From: Fasciola hepatica
Taxonomy: Eukaryota; Platyhelminthes; Trematoda; Plagiorchiida; Fasciolidae
Reading direction: 5' to 3'
Assembly: GCA_948099385.1 (NCBI GenBank)
Contig: CANUEZ040000193.1
Coordinates: forward strand, 8,134,501 to 8,198,500
Length of the DNA: 64,000 nucleotides
Under the pieces are notes generated by a model. It was not told the origin of the DNA. It saw only the letters and a program-made list of their open reading frames with translations, and did no database searches. The translations under genes were made by a program, and so were the position numbers. How positions within the stretch are numbered: the stretch's first letter is position 1; every line of letters starts with the position of its first letter. Shown in pieces: positions 44,411 through 55,634 of the stretch.

Positions 44411-44599
44411 TTGACGACACAAGTACATGACATAGTGTCGTTCCATCACTGGTATTTCAGTGTTAACAGCCCGTTGACCGCACAACAATCGACTCCTTAG
44501 ATCAACGAATTCGTAGGAAGAGTTCGTGGAAACAAAGCCGTTACGTTGCAAACAACTTGAGGAGAGCTTGGATAAGTAATCAAATCAAACAGCTGAAGA

Positions 44600-46479
44600 T
44601 TACATTTGACTTCCAAATGATTCATCATATGGAAAAAAATACCGTAATCGTTCATCATAAGAACCGAACGGTGTAATGTAAACGGGTTTAATATAGTGAA
44701 GAGCCAGTACTAAAATAATACTGCATCAACCAGCGATGTATTTTGCAACTCATATTATATGTGCATCGAACCGGGGAGACTAATCCAACACAACGTCTGG
44801 CGTCCCTATGATTCTCATAAAAGCTTCGTTCTTTAGAGTGACTCGGCCTCTTCATATGGGGACTTCATTCAGAAAAAAATTCCCCGAATAAATGAAAACT
44901 TATTCCTCCAGTGATCACAATCTCGTTTACAAGTTTGAGGAATTATTCTGTCTAATGGGATGACCTTTTGAACGACTAAAATGCTATTCTCCTTTCATCA
45001 ATTCTCAATTTTCATACACGCTCTTCAGTCTTCCATCATATTCAAATTGACCGGTTGCTCTTCTTTCATTATTCCACTTTGTACTGCCAGGGTAGATCTC
45101 ATTTTGTGTAGCTGAATCTTCAACTACCAACTCCATATTATTCTACTAATTTCTTTCGTCATTAGTTTATCACACAGATTTACATAGTCCGAGTCCGGAA
45201 GTGGAAACTAATCTTACACTACTTCATTTCATTTATTGATTATTCAAATACCGTATCCGTATTCCGGATTGGTAAACATGGTATGTTCATACCGTTGATG
45301 TTTTATACAAATGTATAATTCCCTCTTTTTCATGTGGTTTTATCGTCGCATTAGATCATCATACCAAAGTCTCAAGCGCTCCTCTCTCACATCCATTGCA
45401 ACCCCGTCGTTCTGTAGCATCAGACGCTACATAACTCCTGATTAATGTTAATTCCTTGATTTCGTTGTGTTTTGTCTTAGCCGCGATTGTGCCTTCTCAT
45501 CTGATAAAAACATTTCTGATTGGAATATACTAGAGTTTTCTCTGCAATAAACGGCAAAATTCATTGCAAATCTTATCAACCACATCAATTCCTTCTCACG
45601 GAATTGGGTAATAAAGTTGTTCAAGCAAAAGTTACTTTGAAAGTGGATTAGGCTGAGAGTGGATTCCATGTGTATGTGTCCAGAGGTATTTTGCAAATGA
45701 CCAGTCATCTTCGTCACTAGAAATTCTTTGAAAACCTGAATTTGAATACGCACTTGAGTTTAACGTAGGTGCCTCGGGTGCTGATTGCGTCACTCGACAA
45801 TACACGCACGATGCAGTAGATAAATTCATCATGAATCTCAATATGATTGGGATGGCATTGTATTTGGATGATAAGACAAACCTTCCCCGTTTCAGTCAAA
45901 GAATTGACGTTGGAAGAATCGCCATGTGATTCCAAATGTGGACCTCCCAGACATGCAAACAGTATTGCGCCTGATCTGGAAGACTTTGAATTTACGTTTC
46001 GAATGGTTATCCTAACTTCGAAGAATTCCAGAAAGCGGATCAAAATGCACACTGACTTATGAAAGACAAATACGTCATTGGAATATAACCCGCGCAAATT
46101 TGCATAACTAGGATTATACAGACGTTTTTGTCGCTGGCGTGAACTTTGTGGCACGATTTGTTGCTTGAAAATGCAATGCTAAGTTACAAACAAATTAGTG
46201 CACCACATATATTGATTATCCTGGCTGGAAGACTGATTTGCGACAGGCATTATCATATCTCGTTTGTCTTTATTATGACTAATTTACATGTCTATGACTG
46301 TAACCTACTTTCGAGGACTATGATCCACCACATTTTGTCTTCCGGTGTCAAACCCGATGAGCCGCTACAAAGCGCATTTGATCTCGGTTTTCCGTTACCA
46401 AAATCACTAACAAATTGAACAGGAAAGGATCAAAACACAAACCCCACCATATTTACTGCATTCAAATGATTTTGCATGA
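44600..46479. other. Unassigned region with two minus-strand frames
   Basis: Overlapping minus frames of 145 codons (45,717-46,154) and 101 codons (45,448-45,753) have no recognised domain. The first contains IQIQCHPN, resembling IQIQCHTN in a minus frame at 12,284-12,655, so both may belong to an unidentified repeat. A plus frame at 46,146-46,418 also lacks domains. Confidence 0.35.
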
Positions 46480-46640
46480 GCAGTATGGCACTGTGTATGG
46501 ATGACGGGATGAAATTGTCCAGAATGCACACGGCTGGTTTTGCGGTTGTTACCGCCCATCTGATGAGCTTACCCGGTGCTCCTCCGCCCAACCACTCTAT
46601 ACTTGACCAATAAACTGCTTCCGGTGACAATCCATATCGA
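46480..46640 (+). repeat. Short dispersed repeat, copy 2 (matches 10,345-10,480)
   Basis: Collinear blocks are shared with 10,345-10,480. The minus-strand frame 46,430-46,630 across it is probably incidental. Confidence 0.55.
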
Positions 46641-49600
46641 TCGCATTTCAGTTCTTACTACTGGAACAATAGCCAGTAGGCAATAAACATGAGGCTACCG
46701 TGGCTCTGTGGATAAATTGAATGGTTTATATTCTCGATCGGGTAGTCAATTATACTATTTCGTACTAATTCTTTCTGCCACCAACGACATCACAATAAAT
46801 GGTAACGCCATTTATATATCATTGTGAGGCCCGTGTTTTATTTGAATTTGTTTGCTTCGCCCAATCATTGCATTAAACATGAAAGAGAACTGACGCGTAA
46901 AACAAAATCTAACACCTCATTCACAAATTAGTTCTACTTTCGCTGATCGCTAAGCCAGACACTGTTATTGTCATCCACGTTTATTACCCTCTAATTTTAC
47001 TTGATACTTCCTGTTTAGCTTCGTGGTTTCACTTTACGAGTTGAATGCATTTCTATTTTTAGCATTGCGAGGATGAATGGTGTAAATTGGGAATGATAAA
47101 TTATAACGTTCCGCAATGCACTGCACGAGAAACCTATACCAGACTTGAAGTATTTTGAAAGAACAATTATATTTCCGTTCTGAATGAACCCTTTTTCTAA
47201 CCTATTTAATAGTTACTACCGCTGATTTTGACGTTCAGTCATTTTTCCTTGTTTAGGTGGGTCATATCCATCACGACATCCCACGAGGGTTTTTTAGCAT
47301 GGAATTCTCCGAGCATCGAGGTTCTCCTTTGGATGAAAAAAAAACACATACGCATGCCATAAAATCATCACACAAATATAATGATGTGATACATCCTTTA
47401 CAGTAAATTGCGACCATAGATTACTAAATTACTCTGTTAAATCTGTAAGGTGCACATCCAATGACTAGCTTTCAACGTTTAAATTCATTTTAAAACTACA
47501 GGACCTACGAGGGCTTCATTCTTTCGGTTGCTAACCTAGCTTATCGGCGTGATATATGAATAAATTCTCGTGACCAATCCCCAATACTCAGTATGCCGGT
47601 AATTCGTCCAGACTCCTGAACAATCACTTCGAAACTCTTCAAGCTGTTGTACTTTTGCTCCTTTCTCCTCACTCTATATGCAACCTAACGTATGGTTTCT
47701 CAGGGTATGGAACATATTACGCTAACCTTAGAAGTATGTGAATTTTTGCGTCAACCTAAGAGGACTAAATGAACAGTCTGATAATTCTAACGATATTGTG
47801 AGTTGTTATGAGCAGAGTGATTCTTTCCTAACCCTTCGTAGTATTCTAGGTGTATAATCACCTCATCTCACTCAGTCCTTTCGAATGGTGAGAATACTCC
47901 GTGCACCATTCAGTTACACAGATTCGAGTCTCCTTAGTACCAAGGAGTGATGTTGAGCACCGATATCCTCATATTTTCAGTCGGATGCTCGAATTGCTCT
48001 TACTCATTTTACAAATTCGATAGCTCAAGCAATTCTGCTTTACAAGTATCAACACATACTTTCGCTCGTGACACCGATAACACTGTAACTATGTGGACAT
48101 GAAACTGTCATTTGTTGGCTCTCCATGAATATTAAGTTTCATGTTCTTTTTTCTATCATCTTGAATGAAGTGCTAATAATATGCCTATATTCCGTCTTTT
48201 GTGAAGTACCGAGAATGATTTCGTTCTCTACCGAGTGTTCAGATATTTCAGCCGGTTATTTTCACTAAATTCTGCGCTAAATCGAAACTTACTTTTTTCT
48301 TTGTTTCTCAGCGGATTTTGAAAACAAGGTACTAGATTTCTTCTTCGCAATATATTGTATGGTATCAGTGCAAAATTCAAGGTAATAATGTAGTCAATCG
48401 TACATCTTCCAAAACGAATTTTTACGCGAGAAAAGCACATATGGGATTTGTAGCATAAATCTATTTAAAAAAATGATGGCTTCACGTGGAGTTGCATGTG
48501 GCTCAATTGAATTAACAACGTCCTAGATTCAAGTTGAATGAAAATCGTTACAATAATCTTGTCATGATGCTGTGTTTCTATTCCTCAGCTCTAACACTCG
48601 AAAGCTGCATGCCATACACACGCCGCCAACATGTCATGTGGGACGTATATTTGCGACAGCGACCGGTAAAAACCACGGATAGCGTGCTCAGCTCCGTCTG
48701 TTATCGAAATGCAACTAAAATGATGTTGGCAACCTGATGGCCAAAAGGACCACGGCGTAGACAGGCCTTGGTTGAAAGCTGGGTAACCGGTTAGGCGTAT
48801 CTCTGTTCCTGCACACTGGTGCACACTTATGCACAATGGAAAGGCAACAGCGAAATTGCTTACATGATTTTCTTTGACCGAGGTCTCCTATCCTGGAAGT
48901 AGCACAAGAATTACTTGTCTGAAAATGATTGGCGCGTGTGTGGTTTAGTGATGGTGCTTTCATCATATGATTTTGGATACCGTTTTGACTTCCAAGTGTT
49001 GAACAGCGAGCAACAAACTTCTTCCAGCTTGTCAATCATGTGTTCTTCAGAACACGACCCCGACAAATCCTACTTTGTACTTTATAGAACAGAGCTAGGT
49101 AAGTTTAGATACTTCCCTGACCACGTAGTTTTACGATGGACTCATCAGCAGATTGGTCCATGATTTCGACGAGTACTTCAAATAATTACAAGCACAATGT
49201 TGTTGTGAGCTTCTCCGATATTGGGTAAATGAGATGTAGGGGTTCTGAGACTCATTCTTTATCATAAATTCATTTGGTTCATCTGGTCCTACATGTGATC
49301 GCTAACCCAAAGTTAATTTCCACACAGCCCGCATTACGTATATACGGTTTTTCCCGCTCCGGACTTGGATTACCTAATATAAACTTGGGCTGTGAAACTC
49401 TACACATTCGATCAAAGTTTGTCGCCTAACAACATTCGAGTATCTGATGACGACTATCCGTGCTCATCGGATGCGAATGCTGCTTGAATATGCGTATCTT
49501 TATATCTATATTGCATATAAAAATGCCATAATTTGCATTCCTAATGAACAATGCATTTCAGTGCCAGTTGGTGTGTCTTCTGTTTTCATTACCGGAAAAC

Positions 49601-50044
49601 CGGTCATCATGTGAATGCCTAATTATATGATGTAGAAGAAGTGACGGAACATGCTTCCACATTCGTCCTTGGTTTGTTTCTTGTATTCGGATGAGAAGCT
49701 TCGTGGGTACTTGATGGTTGGTAGAGCGTTTCGGGAAGCAAAGCTTCTAGAACAAGCTCGAACGAACAAGATCTTAAGTAGTACTAACAGACGAAAGACA
49801 ACGCAGCAACAGCCCGTCAATGGGCTAGTGAAGCATGTTGGAGTTTGGAGAACGGTTGTAGATCAGCCGGATGACTTGTCGGACTGACGGTCCCAATCCA
49901 GACACTGGTTGCATTCGCCACGAAAGATCTGCTTTGTTGGCGGCAACGATCTCGCTGCATCTCAACATGGTATACACTGCAGAACGATTAAGTTCAAATG
50001 AGTTAATGTACAACAGTATTGTGCGACAAATGTAGGGAGAATTT
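46641..50044. other. Unassigned region
   Basis: About 3.4 kb with no recognisable domain. Frames at 48,534-48,737 (plus), 48,715-49,035 (minus) and 49,651-49,887 (plus) are open but unassigned. The minus frame at 48,715-49,035 (CAPVCRNRDTPNRLPSFQPR) has the look of a repeat-derived frame, but no partner was found here. Confidence 0.35.
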
Positions 50045-50400
50045 GAATTGTCACCATGGTAAAGACACATTACCAAACAGCTGTTTCTGCTGACACAATA
50101 TGGGTTTTCATCGATGTATGGCTACGGCTTCGGCAAACCTCAATAGCCTCTCATTCCTTATCACGTATATGACCCGAAACGCAGTGTTTCGGTCAGCTGG
50201 ATCCTGCGTCATCGGAAAATGACGAGCGACGACAGACGACCAGAACTTTTGACTTCGAACGTTGTGAATATGCGATTGATCTGACCTTGATTGCATCACA
50301 AGACGTTGTGCCCAATTTGGAATGTGTTCAAATTCTCGGTTAGACAACAGTCGTTCTGTTCCACCCACGTGGGTTGCTCCGCAAATTCGTAAATCAGATC
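50045..50400 (-). pseudogene. Penelope A GIY-YIG endonuclease
   Basis: Penelope elements end in a GIY-YIG nuclease that nicks target DNA. On the minus strand the opening CGATHVGGTERLLSNREFEH (GATHVG replaces GxxYIG, at 50,360-50,380) leads through ARHFPMT, AFRVIYVIRNERLLRFAEAV (family FRVLxxxxNxRxLRFAEAVAI, with the catalytic Glu kept). The characteristic tail LCQQKQLFGNVSLPW (family LCxQKxLxxxLxLPW) follows after a stop. The Tyr of the YIG half is replaced by His, so activity is doubtful even before counting stops. Confidence 0.75.
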
Positions 50401-50570
50401 AGATTTTGTGTACAGAGGTGGACGTTATTTTCACCGAGGGTTTTGGGGATCCCAATCGTTCCATGAACAATTATTAGGTTCTACGCACCTAAGCTCCGGG
50501 TTCTGTTCGAATCCCGGCCGGTAGTGCTTTTGCCGTTGAAAAACAAAGTGCCTGATTCTGCAGCCTCATT

Positions 50571-51032
50571 TTGTGTTTTTCATTCACTTGTTCCTGTGGA
50601 ATAACGTATATCGGCCGCACGACCAGGCGTTTGTCTGAACGCATCCGCGAACACAACCCTGCATGGTTGAACACTGGAGCAGTTAAGTCACTCACTAGCG
50701 CTGTCGTTTCACATCTTGCCCAGACTAATCACGCAGTAAACGTGGCTGAGGCCTTCCATGCGCTGTATAAGGTTCGGGGTCGGCAATCAAGACCGGCAAA
50801 GTGTCGCTTACTAGCCACAGCTGAGGCCGTCAGCATCCGTCTCCACAACCATCTCTATAGGCTCAAAAACAATTTGTATGTGCCCTTAAGTTTCCCTGGC
50901 CCTCGGTCCACCCTACAACAGGCCATAGAACAGATGAAAACTGAAAATACACGAGAAAAACAATACACATCCGGTTTTGATTCAAGCCCGGATTACAATT
51001 CTTTTCTTCCCCTCCCCCACCCCTTTCAATAA
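50571..51032 (+). CDS. GIY-YIG endonuclease ORF, Penelope-type, uninterrupted (153 codons)
   Basis: The most intact recognisable coding block in the window. CSCGITYIGRTTRRLSERI (residues 7-25) holds the GIY-YIG pair as GIT-YIG (10-15) with the following conserved Arg and an REH at 26-28. SAVVSHLAQTNHAV (43-56) is the mid-domain block. AFHALYKVRG (61-70) and LLATAEAVSIRL (80-91) supply the catalytic-type Glu85. LKNNLYVPLSFP (98-109) matches the Penelope C-terminal QKxxYxPLxLPW. A stop (TGA near 50,553) precedes the domain, no ATG lies at the domain edge, and no RT precedes it on this strand, so it is a detached domain. It lies inside minus-strand element A. The tail after residue 110 is unassigned. 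Confidence 0.75.
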   Translation: MCFSFTCSCGITYIGRTTRRLSERIREHNPAWLNTGAVKSLTSAVVSHLAQTNHAVNVAEAFHALYKVRGRQSRPAKCRLLATAEAVSIRLHNHLYRLKNNLYVPLSFPGPRSTLQQAIEQMKTENTREKQYTSGFDSSPDYNSFLPLPHPFQ

Positions 51033-51236
51033 TAATTTTGTCAATTCCCATTTATCTAATTGGTTCAACTCTTTGACTTGTTGTAATATATTGTGATGTA
51101 ACGGCATGATTATGAATCACTGAAAACCAGCTTGTTCGCCAAACTGTGTTCCCAAATGTGTTCATTGGGAATTTTCCGACAAATATTAGCTCAGTTGCAT
51201 AGTATGTTCTAGGAATCGCTGAACCAAGTCGCCGTT

Positions 51237-51800
51237 TTAGCAGGCATTGACATCGTCAGATTTGAATGGAATACAGAAGATTACTAGTGATTTCCCTACT
51301 GAACAAGTCGTGTATCTGGTAACTATAGGCCTGCTGTGCCTTTTGATAAACGTATGGGGAGGAGCGTTTTCGGTCGACGCCTCTTCCAGCAGTCGTAGTT
51401 CACTGTCAATCATGTTTCCGTGCAAATTCGTTTTACTCTCTGAAATGGTGTTCGGACCAGGCTACGAATATATTTCACTAGCACAAAACTGGTAGTTTGC
51501 AATTGTAGGCTTGTTCCAAATTTCATTTCTATGAAGTCAGATTTGCCGATTGTTCCGTCATTCCTCCTAATGATATTAGTCTCGAGAAAGAGAAGTGTAT
51601 TGTCCACATATGCGCCCATCGTAGTTCGTATACTTGGATGCAGAAGATTGAGTTCATCCATAATCCATGTCATCTATTCTAGACTTTTGTGATGATAAAA
51701 ATATCATCAACGTATCTTTTGTAAAGCTATGTGCTCTCCAGGATTTTGTTCGCCTTTACAAGTAGGCCGAATTCAATTTTCCGAAATATTCGGTAACTGT
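51237..51800 (-). pseudogene. Penelope A reverse transcriptase palm and thumb
   Basis: On the minus strand FGLLVKANKILEST (family LGPLLAxxFMxxLE) and LYKRYVDDIFIITKV follow one another; YVDD at 51,703-51,714 is an intact catalytic box of Penelope type. After a stop and frame change the frame 51,410-51,673 reads LNLLHPSIRTTMGAYVDNTL, then FLETNIIRRNDGTIGKS (family LPFLDxxVxRRxDGxxxxSVYRKPT), and RSLVRTPFQRVKRICTE. The thumb ends in 51,237-51,425 with DSELRLLEEASTENAPPHTF. Although YVDD survives, stops and the split endonuclease make the element inactive. Confidence 0.8.
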
Positions 51801-52148
51801 TGTAGAGAATCTCTCATCGGTTGCACTAAATGAACTTCAATTGCGGGCTGTCTCTTGAGATCTAGGTTTCTGTATAACACCGATGAAAGTAAACAGCACA
51901 GAGACACTAGCACAATTTGAATATCTTTTCGAAAAACTCAATGTAGTCAAACCCAACTTAAAAGATTCGCAGACTTGGTTCCAAGCGGAGCTGGTCTACC
52001 TGGAACTACAGTAACTGGTAACATCGTCCAGACATCAGTCAGTCGCCACATCGTGGTGCCTTTTTTATTATTGAAAATCTACAGTTGCAAACTGGCTTGG
52101 TAATTTCACGCCCAAACAATAATTCCGGACCCGTGGTGACTCATTGGA

Positions 52149-52873
52149 GTGAATATGAGAAAATGGAGACCGTTCTTGACGATACCAGAAAGTTTGTGCT
52201 CCCAAGAAAACTGCGATGAACCTGATGAACTAGAACAAGAAGTATCGGCAGAAGCACAGTGTCTACTAGAAGGACATTTTACTTGTGAGACCACAGCTCA
52301 ACATCTGAAGCCAAAGGGAACTCAAAATCCACAACTGCATGGTCCACCGAAACCACACGAACCAGATGTTTCACTCAGACAAATAATATAGATAATAAAT
52401 TCATTACAGCGCAAATTGGCGAAATGGATGTTGAAGTAACTTGAGACAGTTCATGATTTAATGGCCAGAGACACTATCAAAGAAAGTTTCGAAATGGTAG
52501 AGATCTTCGGGCCAGATCATTGTGAAAGGTAAAAACAGGGCTTCATTTTATATCCAATCACTGTTCACGAACTTCCCCTTCAGGGAGGCTATACGTATCA
52601 TCTGCGACCATGTCGAGCAAAACCAACTCAAAATCGGTATACCAGTCCCACTTCAGGAACGACAATTACTACCATGATCAACAGTCGTATCATGTTCTTC
52701 CTTTCGCCGAGCCTACAGACAAATTGACGCAGTCGCAATACGGAGCTCATTGGATTCATTTCATCAGGAAATATTTTGGCTCTTTTTTAGGAAAATACGA
52801 GCTTATTCATGAATGCAGCTTAAGTGATATGAGGTCCCATAGCCACAAAAGCCAACTGCACAATTACAGATAA
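52149..52873 (+). pseudogene. Penelope C reverse transcriptase, N-terminal half
   Basis: CDEPDELEQEVSAEAQCLLE and PQLHGPPKPHEPDVSLRQI (family LYGLPKVHKxxxPLRPI) are in one frame (52,149-52,391). After stops come TIKESFEMVEIFGP, then REAIRIICDHVEQNQLKIGI with PVP (about 52,580-52,650). The block equivalent to YRQIDGVAMGS appears as YRQIDAVAI near 52,713-52,740, keeping the RQID core that copy 1 has lost. YVDD is absent because the element ends soon after. Confidence 0.78.
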
Positions 52874-52982
52874 CCGGAAACCAGACTGTTCGGCTTAAAG
52901 TGGGGGACCGCTTAAGATCCCAATATGTCAGATGTGGTCACTAACCGAATCACAATGGATTTCCTCCTACCACGAAAAATAT

Positions 52983-53045
52983 CGTCGTTCGAGGATTAGA
53001 ACCTCTGACCTCCGAAGTGTCAAGTGAAAGCTCTGCGCCACCGAT
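52983..53045 (-). repeat. tRNA-derived SINE-like head inside Penelope C
   Basis: The minus strand reads GGTGGCGCAGAG (A-box-like) and, downstream, GGTTCTAATCC (B-box-like) flanked by bases that pair as a T-arm. It is orthologous in position to 14,851-14,912, so it was already present in the common source of both Penelope copies. Confidence 0.45.
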
Positions 53046-53550
53046 CGCAGTTTGGTGTATCCTCCTGATAGAAAAAGCCTTCTTGCCAGGAAACAGGACA
53101 ATAAGTGCCATCACAAAGAAGCAAATAGATATTTATTATTTTATACCGTTGTTTCTGAAATTTAGTTTCACGGAAAAAGGGAGTTCGAGGAACTCCTGGG
53201 ATAATTGAGAAAATCTACCACAGTGTGTTCTGGTCCTCACTGTAGAGCTTGGATGATGAAGGGCAATATTTTGTGGGCTATCTGATAGCAAATCACATGA
53301 TCATAAATATGATTGCCATGATTCCCATAATTACCACGGAAATGTCAAAAATACAGGATGTTGAACTCTCTGCTCGCCAGAGATGCCACTGCCGTATGAA
53401 TTCTTGTATTTCTGAAACGGTTTGCCTACCCATTTATCTGCTCAATTATATCCGTATTATATGTACGTTATATACAGAAGGAAATGGTATTCATGAATCT
53501 GATATTTTACTGCCTGCTCTCAGGTCGTGGGAATGCAATCTGGATCATTG

Positions 53551-55634
53551 TGCTCATGAATTTAAGCCTAAAGACAGAGCAAATCCATGGTTGACACGAT
53601 TAACATAAACTACATGAATAAAGTGGGGGCATGATTAGAGAAGAGGCGCAAAGGGTGATAAGAGTAGAGAAGTAAAGAATAATTCAAATTGAATTTGAAC
53701 TATAAGGTAAACGAGCAAGCCGGTAACAATACAGAAACGTCTATGATCGAAAATTTGTTCGTTGTCACAGTTCAGAAAGCAGGAGTCAAATGAACACGGT
53801 TAAACACTGAATCATGGAATCGCGATTCATCTCTGTTGTAAATCCGTAGTCAGTTTACTGTATCGTGTGCAATCGGATGTCCTAATTGTCCCAGTCATCG
53901 ATACACGGAAATACGAAAATAATCTGAGTAGGGAAGCTGTTTGAATTTCACATATAATTCTTTTAAACTATGGTTGAATAAATTGAGACGTCTTTTTGAA
54001 TAGCTAAAATGTGAATCGACTACTGGAACACACTAATGAGGAAAAAAGAAATAGTGTTCCTGAGTAGTAATAGGAAACGATGACGTGCCGAATGAAGTGT
54101 AAATCTATTGTCCGTGACAAACGAGTGGTTTTCGAACCGTGTATTTGTCCCGGTTTGAGTAAGCTGCTCTCCGTCTTCCATATCGTGCGTACTGTTCTTC
54201 TGATGACAAAAAGAGGTTGGATATGCCTCCAGGCCCATGCTATTAACTCGTTTGTGTGCTTATATCTACTGGCGCAGTTCATGGGTTGTCTGGCGAACGT
54301 GGCAATCCCATCCATGTGGCGTCTGACCTGTATACTGTATAAGGTAGTATAAGACCTAAACGAAAAATAAGCTGTGTACCTTATAGATCACAGTTTATCA
54401 TGTTGCCGTGGCAGATGCTCTTTGTTACGAACGCACAAGTGATCCTCAACGAAAAGTACGAAAAGCTTGCTTCTTCTATCGTCACAGCAACCGAATCGGC
54501 TTTTCACGGAAAGCCAGTCCGAATAATCACGAGCGTTACCTGGAGCGTCAGCTGTGGTCGAATGAGTGTGGACTTCAATGTGCGGAACACCTTCCAACTG
54601 ATGAGCTGAAAAGTCTGTTCGTATATGCCTCTGCCAGCTTTTTCACTGTTGGGACAAATGATCGGTGTATTCATCAGGTTACATAATTGAACTCCATCAA
54701 ATAATGCCATAACCCTCTCAGTTTCTGGTGTCATCGTCAGCAATATACTGAATGACAGCATTTGTGAAGTTTTGCTGCCTATCTCACTCACAAAGCCATT
54801 GCTTATCACCAGTTAAACAGAGCACTGAATATTGGAAAAACAGGACTGATTACCGCCTGTTATCTGCATTTGATTGAACTGTCAACTGCCTGCGGACTGC
54901 ACACACAGTGGACAACCCATTGATCAATGAAACGGAGATCTGTTGCAGGTTCGCTTTAGATAAGTAGTCAGCTTATCGAATAATGGAGATGGATTTGTGG
55001 ATGAATATTGGCTGTTACCTTGTCACAAATTAGTATGCTGCGATATTTGACCGAGTTATGGTTGGATTGGCTGTCGAGCGTGGAGGTTTTCATGCCTATT
55101 TGCAATGAAGATGCTGCTCGCTCGTTTGCATCGGTGGACAGATTGCGTCATTAACTGAGTCGTGTCTGATCAACTTTCCATTTGGTAAACCTTCCCGTGA
55201 CCGACTATTCCACTGGTCAGCTAATTGTTGCTCGATTTATTTTACGTCAGCTCGACTTTGCTGACCTGATTACTTTCATTCTGTGGTTGCATATTTGATT
55301 TATTTATCCAACCCTCAGTTGATAATTATGATTTTTTTTTCTGGGGAAAAATGATCTGCTCTTAGAATTTGATTGACCGTACTGAAAATCGTTTGTTATT
55401 AGTTGACCTATTGCGTGCAAAATTGACCTCAGAGGTCAAACCTGGACTGTATTTGCATGTGCAAAGTAAAAGTCTTTGGTCTTTCAAGGGATTCATTGTG
55501 GCCTCGGTAGAGTTGAGGGAAAGACCGTTATCTGGCCACCATATTTACCTGAACTGTTTTTTCAGAGATTTATGTGAGCCTCTTTATCAAATCCTACTGT
55601 ACTCGGTCGCGGTTCGCTTTCTGATTCGTCGTTA
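53551..55634. other. Unassigned region with several open frames
   Basis: Frames on both strands at 54,004-54,352 and 54,388-54,809 reach 90-103 codons, and a plus frame of 124 codons occupies 55,369-55,743. None has a recognised domain. The 55.4-55.6 kb part lies just left of repeat R1 copy 2 and may belong to a longer version of it. Confidence 0.35.

Larger units (their letters stand above)
50045..51870 (-). mobile_element. Penelope-like element A (minus strand), interrupted
   Basis: Minus-strand Penelope element with the later RT part at 51,237-51,800 and its GIY-YIG endonuclease at 50,045-50,400. About 0.84 kb between them (50,400-51,237) contains a plus-strand endonuclease ORF of another Penelope family, so A appears to have been split by an opposite-strand insertion. 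Its upstream (N-terminal RT) half stops near 51,870, where plus-strand element C begins. Confidence 0.72.
51900..53550 (+). mobile_element. Penelope-like element C (plus strand, second copy of the 13.8 kb element)
   Basis: Collinear with 13,755-15,420 throughout, including the SINE-like insert and the sequence beyond it (TGTGTTCTGGTCCTCACTGTAGAGCTTGGATG in both). It carries the N-terminal half of RT and no endonuclease. It starts about 30 bp from the 5' end of minus-strand element A, giving a head-to-head pair. Confidence 0.75.

Noticed and set aside
45448..46154. A 145-codon minus frame and its 101-codon neighbour as a gene
   Set aside because: No domain; part resembles a frame at 12,284-12,655, which suggests an unidentified repeat.
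48715..49035. A 106-codon minus frame as a conserved gene
   Set aside because: Composition typical of frames over repeats and no domain; no partner copy in the window to confirm.
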